This document shows positions 1-5,012 of a stretch of 5,012 nt of DNA, in pieces. The stretch comes from an uncultured Butyricicoccus sp. (GTDB lineage: Bacteria; Bacillota; Clostridia; Oscillospirales; Butyricicoccaceae). The notes under the pieces are model-generated. The model worked only from the letters and a program-made list of their open reading frames with translations. It was not told the origin of the DNA and made no database searches. The translations under genes were made by a program, and so were the position numbers. Within the stretch, counting starts at the first letter, position 1. Each line of letters starts with the position of its first letter. Where the stretch lies: positions 1-5,012 of the forward strand of contig USLE01000133.1 of the NCBI GenBank assembly GCA_900555465.1, written 5' to 3'.

Positions 1-434
1 AAAATACCCTGCGCAAAGCCCTCGCCCGCGCTGATGGAAAGCGTCTTGCCCTGACGGCCGTCATTGGTCATCTTGATAAAAATATGGCCCTCGTTCTTGG
101 CAGTGAAATAATCGCTGTCGATGATGCCGACCGTGTTGTCCATCTGCAGGCGGTATTTGAAGCCCAGCCCGGAGCGCGGGTAGATCTGCAGCACCCAGCC
201 ATCCGCGATCTCTGCGCGGATGCCGGTCGGGATCTTGATGGTCTCATGCGGGACCAGCGAGAAAGCGCCCGGCGCAAAAAAATCATATCCGGCGGAACCG
301 ACCGTTGCCCGGCGCGGCAAACGGATGCTCTGATACACCAGCTTCGCCTCGGCTGCGGTGCACCGGGTCTCTGCGCACCAGTCCTCGATAAACTGTTTTT
401 CCGATACCTTGTGGAATTTAGCGATTTTCTGCAT
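1..434 (-). CDS. dut: dUTP diphosphatase (trimeric dUTPase family), 3' end off window
   Basis: Hydrolyses dUTP to dUMP and pyrophosphate in the cytoplasm, keeping uracil out of DNA and supplying dUMP for dTMP synthesis. 144 full codons are visible. Family motifs appear in order: motif 1 SAGYDFFAP (residues 47-55), motif 2 YPRSGLG (85-91), motif 3 VGIIDSDY (102-109) with the catalytic Asp106 and the Tyr109 that selects deoxyribose, and motif 4 GEGFAQGIF (137-145, last residue incomplete). Motif 5, the Gly-rich C-terminal arm, lies beyond the left edge. Two oddities: an N-terminal extension of about 35 residues before the core, and FTAKNEGH after motif 3 where the usual form is a short xGE. The ATG at 434-432 is the only plausible start, because reading upstream in frame meets a stop (TGA at 470-468) with no start codon between. 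A purine-rich AGAAAGGG (455-448) lies upstream but 13 bases away, which is long. The gene begins 20 bases after the nrdG stop and is probably cotranscribed with nrdDG. dCTP deaminase was considered, but the PRSGLG motif favours dUTPase. Confidence 0.93.
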   Translation of the reverse strand, partial: MQKIAKFHKVSEKQFIEDWCAETRCTAAEAKLVYQSIRLPRRATVGSAGYDFFAPGAFSLVPHETIKIPTGIRAEIADGWVLQIYPRSGLGFKYRLQMDNTVGIIDSDYFTAKNEGHIFIKMTNDGRQGKTLSISAGEGFAQGI

Positions 435-454
435 AACTGCTTTGCATCCCTTTC

Positions 455-952
455 TTATCTCTCTTTGTCAAGCAGAATGATTTCATGCGCCGCGCGCGTG
501 CGCTGCACATCGATCAGGCGCTGGTTCGCGCTGCCGCGCCAGTGCAGCGCCGTATCGGCAAGCGCCTGTTCAAAGCGTCCGTCCACCAATACATCGACCG
601 TATCCAATATGGCAAGCTCGGAGATCTGCTCCCAGCGGTAGCCGGTATACATCCAGATGGTCTTATCCGGAAAACGCTGACGGATCTCCCGGCACAGCGC
701 ACCGACCGTCTCCCGGTTGCCCGGGAACAGCGGGTCGCCGCCGGAAAACGTCACGCCCGAGATATAGTCCTTTTCCAGCTCGGCAAACAGCTCATCCTTT
801 GCTGCCTGGTCGAACGGGATGCCGCTGTCGGCTTCCCAGGTCTCGGGGTTGTGGCAGCCCGGGCAGGCATGCGCGCATCCCGCGACCCACAGCACAACGC
901 GCAGCCCGTCGCCGTTGAGCATATCGTCTTTCGTGATATTGTGGTAGTGCAT
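455..952 (-). CDS. nrdG: anaerobic ribonucleoside-triphosphate reductase activating protein (radical SAM activase)
   Basis: Radical-SAM enzyme that uses a [4Fe-4S] cluster and S-adenosylmethionine to abstract hydrogen from the glycyl-radical glycine of NrdD, switching on the anaerobic reductase. The 165-residue protein has the cluster motif CAHACPGC, with Cys26, Cys30 and Cys33 in the CxxxCxxC spacing of the family and at the same positions as in E. coli NrdG. GGDP (71-74) is the SAM-binding motif that follows. The segment VLVDGRFEQ and the later RGSANQRLIDV are typical of NrdG. The ATG at 952-950 is chosen over the GTG one codon upstream (955-953). It gives MHYHNI, matching the MNYH-type start of E. 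coli NrdG, and shares one base with the nrdD stop (TGATG). A GGAAAGGA ribosome site inside the end of nrdD lies about 10 bases before it. The overlap suggests coupled translation and near-stoichiometric production with NrdD. Confidence 0.97.
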   Translation of the reverse strand: MHYHNITKDDMLNGDGLRVVLWVAGCAHACPGCHNPETWEADSGIPFDQAAKDELFAELEKDYISGVTFSGGDPLFPGNRETVGALCREIRQRFPDKTIWMYTGYRWEQISELAILDTVDVLVDGRFEQALADTALHWRGSANQRLIDVQRTRAAHEIILLDKER

Positions 953-3072
953 CACATGCTTTTCCTTTCCGCGATCTCCGCCATTTTCGCATCATTCAGG
1001 CGCGTGTCACCCTTGACGCGCGAATAGGAAAGATAGCCGTTCATGCGGTCGATCTTGGTCAGGTTGCGGCTGCCGCACTTGGGGCAGACGTCCATCGACA
1101 GCTCCTCGTGCCCGCAGTCATCGCAGTAAGCAAGGGACAGATTGACGCCCTCGTAATAGCCGAGCTTCATCGCGCGGCGCACGAGCGAACGGATGGCCTC
1201 CAGATTATAGTCGATCGGGTACTTGACATATTGGATCTTGCCGCCGTTGCACAGGTTCCAGAACCGGCCCTCCAGATCCTGCTTCTGGATGGGGGTCAGG
1301 TCCTCGGTCACATGGCAGTGGAAGCTGTTGGAAACGTACGGGCGGTCGGACACCCCTTCAATGATACCATATTTTTTGCGGAATTGCTCTACCTGCAGGC
1401 CGCACAGGCTTTCCGCCGGGGTGCCGTAGATCGCATACAGATTGCCGTCCTCTTCCTTGAACTGGTTGACCTTCTCGTTGATGTATTCCAGCGTTTCGAG
1501 CGCAAACTGCCCGTCCTCGACAAGCGACTTGCCGTTGTAAAGCTCCTGCAACTCGTTGAGCGCCGTAATGCCGAACGACGCGGTCGCCGTTTTCATGATC
1601 GGCTTGATCTTGTCCGAGGGCTTGAGGTGGCCGCCGTAGAAACCGCCCTCGCAGTAAGCGAGCGGGTTTGTAGACGCGCGCATCTCGCCCAGATACGCAT
1701 AGGTGCGGATATGCAGCCGGCGGATCAGCTCGAGATAGTAGTCCAGCACCTCGTGGAACGGGCGGCTCTCCTGCTGCGCCTTGGCGTAAATCATCGGCAG
1801 GTGCAGCGAAACCGCGCCGATGTTCCAGCGGCCGATGAATACCGGCTTGTCCTCCTCGTCGGCAGGCTTCATGCCGCCGCGTTCGTACCACGGGGACAGG
1901 AACGCGCGGCAGCCCATCGGGCTGATGATCGCGCCGTACTTTTTGTACATGCTCGGCACATAACCCTCGCCGGTCAGGCTGAGCCAGTCCGGATACATCG
2001 CCTTGGACGAGCACTCGATTCCCGCCTCGAACACATCCTCGAGCGGCTTGCCGGGACCATGCAGGTTTTCATCATACAGGAATACGATTTTCGGGAACAG
2101 GACGGGCTTTTTCTGGCCCTTTTTGCCCTGTCCCTTGCGGCGGACGTTCAGCATGGTGATCGAGGCCAGCTTGGCAAAGCGGCCGGTGCCGGTGCCCATC
2201 GTCATGGTGATGAACGGATAGTCGCCGCGGCTGGAGGCAACGGTGTTGAACTTGTACTCCCAGCCCTGGAAACCCTGCTCAAAATCGTTCAGAATATCCG
2301 CCATGACCTCTTTTTCGACCGTCTCCGCATCCAGACCCAGACGGCTGTATTTCTCGGTCAGCATTTCATAGCTGCGCTCGGCGTACGGCTCGAGCAGCAG
2401 ATCGACTGACGGCACAGTAAAGCCGCCGTACTGCTGGCTCGCCGCGGACAGCACGATATCACCGATTACGTCAAACGCAACGTTGAGCGTTTTGGGCTCG
2501 TTGTACCAGAGGTTGCCCATTTCAAAGCCGCCCTGCAGAACGTGCTGCACGTCAAACAGGCAGCAGTTCATGGTATCGCGGCGGGCCGACATATCGTGGA
2601 CGTAGATATAGCCGTCGCGGCAGGCCTGCAGTTCCTCGGTATTCATAAAGAACTTCTGGTACAGCTCCTTGTTGAGCTGGTTGAAGATCAGGCTGCGCTT
2701 GGTCGAGACCAGCGCGGAGTCCGTGTTGGAGTTTTCCTTGTCGCCGATATACATGATGGACTGGCTCTTTTTATACACGCTGTCCAGCATGCCGACAAAA
2801 TCCTGCTTGTAGTTGCGGTAATCGCGGTAGCTCTTGGCGACCTCGGGACGCACCGCTTCGAGCGCAGCCTCGACGATGTTGTGCATCTGCCAGATCTGCA
2901 CCTCGGTCATGCCGTGGTCGCGGATATAGCCCTCGACATGGTCGCAGATCGCCCGCAGCTCCTCCTCGGTAAAGGTATACAGCACGCGGTTAGCCGATTT
3001 ATTGACTGCGATCACAACTTTTTGGATGTTGAACGCTTCTTTGGTGTTGTCTTTCTTGATGACGCGAACCAT
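952..3072 (-). CDS. nrdD: anaerobic (class III) ribonucleoside-triphosphate reductase
   Basis: Oxygen-sensitive glycyl-radical enzyme that reduces ribonucleoside triphosphates to dNTPs; E. coli-type enzymes use formate as reductant. The 706-residue protein is full length for the family. Domains in order: an N-terminal ATP-cone (about residues 1-90, MVRVIKKDNTKEAF start) for allosteric control by ATP/dATP; a ten-stranded barrel with the likely thiyl cysteine Cys170 in MNCCLFDV (Cys171 adjacent) and a second active-site cysteine Cys388 in PMGCRAFLSPW; a C-terminal zinc site CDDC...CPKC (Cys650, 653, 663, 666); and the glycyl-radical loop RMNGYLS with Gly679 (codon 1038-1036), 27 residues from the end. 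A Lys/Gly-rich stretch RRKGQGKKGQKK (311-322) sits in a loop before LFPKIVF. The start has a TGAGGA ribosome site (3084-3079) six bases upstream and a promoter with a candidate NrdR box before it. The stop overlaps the nrdG start. The physiological reductant (formate or a thioredoxin-like protein) cannot be settled by reading alone. Confidence 0.98.
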   Translation of the reverse strand: MVRVIKKDNTKEAFNIQKVVIAVNKSANRVLYTFTEEELRAICDHVEGYIRDHGMTEVQIWQMHNIVEAALEAVRPEVAKSYRDYRNYKQDFVGMLDSVYKKSQSIMYIGDKENSNTDSALVSTKRSLIFNQLNKELYQKFFMNTEELQACRDGYIYVHDMSARRDTMNCCLFDVQHVLQGGFEMGNLWYNEPKTLNVAFDVIGDIVLSAASQQYGGFTVPSVDLLLEPYAERSYEMLTEKYSRLGLDAETVEKEVMADILNDFEQGFQGWEYKFNTVASSRGDYPFITMTMGTGTGRFAKLASITMLNVRRKGQGKKGQKKPVLFPKIVFLYDENLHGPGKPLEDVFEAGIECSSKAMYPDWLSLTGEGYVPSMYKKYGAIISPMGCRAFLSPWYERGGMKPADEEDKPVFIGRWNIGAVSLHLPMIYAKAQQESRPFHEVLDYYLELIRRLHIRTYAYLGEMRASTNPLAYCEGGFYGGHLKPSDKIKPIMKTATASFGITALNELQELYNGKSLVEDGQFALETLEYINEKVNQFKEEDGNLYAIYGTPAESLCGLQVEQFRKKYGIIEGVSDRPYVSNSFHCHVTEDLTPIQKQDLEGRFWNLCNGGKIQYVKYPIDYNLEAIRSLVRRAMKLGYYEGVNLSLAYCDDCGHEELSMDVCPKCGSRNLTKIDRMNGYLSYSRVKGDTRLNDAKMAEIAERKSM

Positions 3073-3095
3073 AATCTATCCTCACTTGTGCTATT

Positions 3096-3110
3096 TGGTG
3101 TTGGACACCA
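3096..3110. repeat. 6-bp perfect inverted repeat over the nrdD transcription start
   Basis: On the plus strand the sequence reads TGGTGT, spacer TGG, ACACCA, two perfect 6-bp arms. It overlaps the last base of the -10 element and the predicted start point near 3102. Transcription would begin inside it, so it is more likely a DNA operator-type dyad than an RNA hairpin. On the minus strand its distal arm begins ACACCAAAT, similar to the left half of the NrdR box 32 bp upstream. It may therefore be part of a degenerate second NrdR site. Chance occurrence is possible given the short arms. Confidence 0.4.
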
Positions 3111-3138
3111 TTATAACACACAACATATGGTGCGAAAA
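3110..3138 (-). promoter_or_regulatory. predicted sigma-A promoter of nrdD
   Basis: On the minus strand a perfect TATAAT -10 element lies at 3115-3110, directly preceded by TGT, an extended -10 (TGn) feature. At 17-bp spacing the -35 position (3138-3133) reads TTTTCG, a poor match to TTGACA, so the extended -10 probably carries the promoter. The expected start of transcription is near 3102, giving a leader of about 30 bases with the TGAGGA ribosome site. The promoter would drive nrdD, nrdG and the dUTPase gene together. The -10 is seen directly; promoter activity is inferred. Confidence 0.75.
3118..3133 (-). promoter_or_regulatory. candidate NrdR box (ribonucleotide reductase repressor site)
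   Basis: The minus strand reads GCACCATATGTTGTGT. Against the published NrdR consensus as I recall it, aCaCwAtATaTwGtGt, 13 of 16 positions agree. NrdR is the ATP-cone/zinc-ribbon repressor that senses dATP/ATP and controls nrd operons. The site fills the spacer between the -35 and -10 elements, ending two bases before the -10, where a bound repressor would block RNA polymerase. Its placement directly upstream of an nrd operon supports the call. NrdR sites usually come as two boxes; the second here is at best degenerate. Confidence 0.75.
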
Positions 3139-3201
3139 GGGCAACCCGCTAAAAATATTTCACAAAAAGAAAATACGGAATTCAGCAGATTTTGTCGCGG
3201 T

Positions 3202-4569
3202 TCATTTCTCCCGCCCTGGGAAGTCGAGCACGGCCCGCAGGCCGGGATGGCTGTTTTCAAAGCGGACCGTGCCGCCGTGCGCAAAAACGATCTGCTGCAC
3301 GAGCAGCAGACCCAGCCCGTGCGACGGCAGGGCATCTTCGCGCGGGCGGCGCAGGCGCTGCATGGTTTGTTCGTCCAGGCCGCAGCCGTCGTCCTCCACA
3401 GTGACCGTCCACGAGCGTTCGTCCGCCGCGAGCGACAAACGGATGCACACCGCGCCCGGATTGTGCAGGATGCTGTTGCGCAGCAGGTTATCCACCGCGC
3501 GGCGCAGCAGCGCTTCGTCCCCCCGGGCGGTCAGCGAACCGGCCTCAGGCGGGATATCGACCGACAGGGAGACCCGCTCGTCCGGCATGTTATTGAGCAC
3601 GTCGGCCGCTGCTGCCCGCAGCATCGCCGCAGGGCGGAACGCAGCCGTATGAAGCGGCTGCAGTTCATATTCCAGCTTGGAGGCCAGATTGAGGTCGCTG
3701 ACCAGCCTTCCAATGCGCTGGCTCTGCTCGCGGATCACGGATGCCTTGTGCCGCGCCTGCCCGGGCAGCGCAGGGTCTGCCTCCAGCTGGGCGGCGTTGC
3801 CCTGCACGAGCGACAGCGGCGTGCGGATATCGTGCGATACGCCCGCGATCCACTCCGTGCGGGTGCGGTCGCGCTTGTCGAGCATCGCGCGCTGGGCGAG
3901 CAGCTTTTCGGACGCGCGGTTGACATCGGCAGACAGCAGCCCCAATACGCCGCGCTCGGAGAGCTTGACCCCCTGCCCCTGCGCCAGACCGCTGATGCCT
4001 TCGGCCAGCGGCGCAGCAGCGCGGTACATGCGCCAGCCCAGCAGCAAAGCGAGCGCCAGTGCGGTCAGCAGGTTGAGGATGAGCACCGCCGGGATCCATA
4101 CCGTCGCCTGCTCGATCATATAGGTGGAGGACTGCATCAAATATTTCCATTCGCTGCCCGGCGCGCTGGCCAGTACCAGCAGGCCGTCCTCGTCCGACCA
4201 CGAATAGACCGGATAATCCTCCAGATACCAGCGGGAAAAAGACGCGATCTCGCTCGCGGTAAAATGCCGCGGCAGGTCTTCCGGCATACGGTCGCCCCAG
4301 ATGATGTTTCCATCGTCATCCAGCTGCATTGCCCAGACGTACCGCTCGTCCAGTGCGGTCCGCGCCTCTTCCGAAACCGAAAAACCGCCGTCCGCCTGCT
4401 GCCGGATGCCCTCAGCGATCACACTGACCCGGTCCTCGATCTCAGGCATATCCTGCGAGCAGTGCAGGACAAACGCAATAAAAGCAGCTGCATTGAGCAC
4501 AAGCAACAGCACGCCCACGCCGATCGCCGCGCCGACATAGCGCCCGAGGATGCGTCCCAGCCCCTTCAT
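3202..4569 (-). CDS. membrane sensor histidine kinase of a two-component system
   Basis: Inner-membrane kinase that autophosphorylates on His and passes the phosphate to the response regulator encoded just upstream. The 455-residue protein shows TM1 (about 11-35), an extracytoplasmic sensor region (about 36-155) with an acidic and aromatic segment FSRWYLEDYPVYSW (111-124), and TM2 (about 157-180). A HAMP-like linker (about 186-224, with PLAEG and ERGVLG) follows, then the H-box SHDIRTPLS with His246. The ATPase domain has N-box DNLLRNSILHN (Asn361, Asn365), G1 box DDGCG (Asp393) and G2 box GLGL (418-421), with a short lid between. All catalytic motifs are intact. The ATG at 4569-4567 overlaps the regulator stop (ATGA) and has AAGGAGG (4583-4577) seven bases upstream. 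A longer reading to 4623 lacks these features. The signal is unknown, and no transporter or other target gene is visible next to it. Confidence 0.95.
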   Translation of the reverse strand: MKGLGRILGRYVGAAIGVGVLLLVLNAAAFIAFVLHCSQDMPEIEDRVSVIAEGIRQQADGGFSVSEEARTALDERYVWAMQLDDDGNIIWGDRMPEDLPRHFTASEIASFSRWYLEDYPVYSWSDEDGLLVLASAPGSEWKYLMQSSTYMIEQATVWIPAVLILNLLTALALALLLGWRMYRAAAPLAEGISGLAQGQGVKLSERGVLGLLSADVNRASEKLLAQRAMLDKRDRTRTEWIAGVSHDIRTPLSLVQGNAAQLEADPALPGQARHKASVIREQSQRIGRLVSDLNLASKLEYELQPLHTAAFRPAAMLRAAAADVLNNMPDERVSLSVDIPPEAGSLTARGDEALLRRAVDNLLRNSILHNPGAVCIRLSLAADERSWTVTVEDDGCGLDEQTMQRLRRPREDALPSHGLGLLLVQQIVFAHGGTVRFENSHPGLRAVLDFPGREK

Positions 4570-5012
4570 TGCGCTTCCTCCTTCGCCAGCTTGTAGCCCA
4601 GGCCGCGCACGGTCAGCAGCCAACGCGGTTTCGAGGGATTGGCCTCGATCTTCTCCCGCAGGCGGCGGATGTGCACCATGAGCGTGTTTTCGTACCCAAA
4701 GGTTTCATCGTCCCATGCAGCGCGGCACAGCGCATCGATCGTGACGATATTGCCGCGGTTGTCCGCCAGCTTGCGCAGCAGGGCATATTCCTTCGCGGTC
4801 AGCTGCACGGTTTTGCCGCCGCGCGTGACCGAACCGCTCCCCCAGTCGACCACAGTATCCCCCAAGCGCAGGCTGTTGTCCGCACTTTGCAGCTGTGCGG
4901 CATACGAGCGGCGCAGCACCGCAGTCAGGCGGAGCACCAGCTCCTGCGGCAGAAAGGGCTTGACGATATAGTCGTCCGCGCCCAGCCCCAGACCGTGCAG
5001 CCGGTCCTCGTC
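4566..5012 (-). CDS. OmpR/PhoB-family response regulator, 5' end off window
   Basis: DNA-binding transcription factor controlled by the downstream histidine kinase. The visible 148 residues begin inside the receiver domain. They include GADDYIVKPF, with the conserved Lys (visible residue 18) and cis-Pro of the receiver active site; the phospho-accepting Asp lies off the right edge. After a linker comes a winged-helix effector domain: LTAKEYALLRKL, then NTLMVHIRRLREKIE as the recognition helix, and the wing LLTVRGLGYKL. This is the standard OmpR/PhoB layout. Roughly 75-80 N-terminal residues are missing compared with the usual length of about 225. An internal GTG at 4937 is not a real start, because the frame stays open to the window edge and encodes receiver sequence. 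The gene overlaps the kinase start by 4 bases, indicating a coupled regulator-kinase operon whose promoter is outside the window. Confidence 0.95.
   Translation of the reverse strand, partial: DEDRLHGLGLGADDYIVKPFLPQELVLRLTAVLRRSYAAQLQSADNSLRLGDTVVDWGSGSVTRGGKTVQLTAKEYALLRKLADNRGNIVTIDALCRAAWDDETFGYENTLMVHIRRLREKIEANPSKPRWLLTVRGLGYKLAKEEAQ

Larger units (their letters stand above)
3073..3201. other. AT-rich intergenic region between the kinase gene and nrdD
   Basis: This 129-bp gap is the only sizeable non-coding stretch and is visibly richer in A and T than the genes on both sides. It holds the nrdD ribosome site, a predicted promoter, a candidate NrdR box and a short inverted repeat. The part nearest the kinase (about 3134-3201) contains T-runs on the minus strand but no stable GC-rich stem followed by a U-tract. 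I therefore see no convincing terminator for the kinase transcript. No small open reading frame with a ribosome site was found in it. Confidence 0.8.

Noticed and set aside
418..447. A nine-codon frame starting at an ATG (447-445) just after GGG and overlapping the dUTPase start.
   Set aside because: It ends within ten codons and encodes nothing recognisable; it is most likely a chance ATG between nrdG and dut.
953..955. GTG one codon upstream as the nrdG start.
   Set aside because: The ATG at 952-950 gives the family-typical N-terminus, the TGATG overlap and the same cysteine positions as E. coli NrdG.
84..1027. Two overlapping plus-strand frames of 185 and 180 codons antisense to dut and nrdG.
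   Set aside because: They oppose genes with intact catalytic motifs and resemble no family.
1108..2409. A 433-codon plus-strand frame antisense to nrdD.
   Set aside because: It is the mirror of nrdD codon structure, with Val/Leu/Ala/Arg-rich sequence and no domain. NrdD on the other strand is unambiguous.
3149..3166. TTGTGAA followed by an AT-rich stretch on the minus strand, resembling half of a Rex (redox) operator or a TGTGA-type CRP/FNR half-site.
   Set aside because: Only the left half matches; the expected inverted partner half is absent (TTTTAGC instead of TTCACAA).
3150..3180. Possible weak hairpin with following T-run on the minus strand as a kinase terminator.
   Set aside because: The stem is short, A/T only and needs a bulge, so it is not stable enough to call a terminator.
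2542..4596. A 684-codon open frame on the plus strand, antisense to nrdD, the intergenic gap and the kinase.
   Set aside because: It lies opposite two well-supported genes, has low-complexity Arg/Gln/His/Ala-rich composition typical of antisense GC-rich frames, and shows no recognisable domain or ribosome site.

Overview
All genes in this window lie on the minus strand, so the window reads from right to left. In transcription order they are: the C-terminal half of an OmpR/PhoB-type response regulator (runs off the right edge), its partner membrane histidine kinase, a 129-bp non-coding gap with a promoter, the class III anaerobic ribonucleotide reductase nrdD, its radical-SAM activase nrdG, and a trimeric-type dUTPase (3' end off the left edge).

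The oxygen-sensitive class III reductase, the DNA repertoire and the GC-rich coding sequence with strong GGAGG-type ribosome sites suggest an anaerobic Clostridia member, perhaps a GC-rich gut Oscillospirales/Ruminococcaceae-like bacterium. This taxonomic call is inference; no marker gene is present.

The two blocks are each tightly packed. Response regulator and kinase overlap by 4 bases (ATGA). nrdD and nrdG overlap by 1 base (TGATG), and the dUTPase starts 20 bases after nrdG. The only substantial gap (3073-3201) is AT-rich. It holds a TATAAT -10 element with an extended TG, a 16-bp sequence closely resembling the binding box of the repressor NrdR in the -35/-10 spacer, and a short perfect inverted repeat over the predicted transcription start. 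I see no convincing terminator after the kinase, so some read-through into nrdD is possible.

The nrdD-nrdG-dut block forms a small dNTP-supply unit. NrdG installs a glycyl radical on NrdD, NrdD reduces ribonucleoside triphosphates without oxygen, and the dUTPase removes dUTP and supplies dUMP for thymidylate synthesis. The two-component pair has no visible functional link to nucleotide metabolism. No mobile elements, CRISPR arrays, tRNAs or rRNAs were seen. The content is mostly familiar. The points worth a second look are the nrdD control region, the unusual dUTPase variant and the uncharacterised kinase sensor domain.
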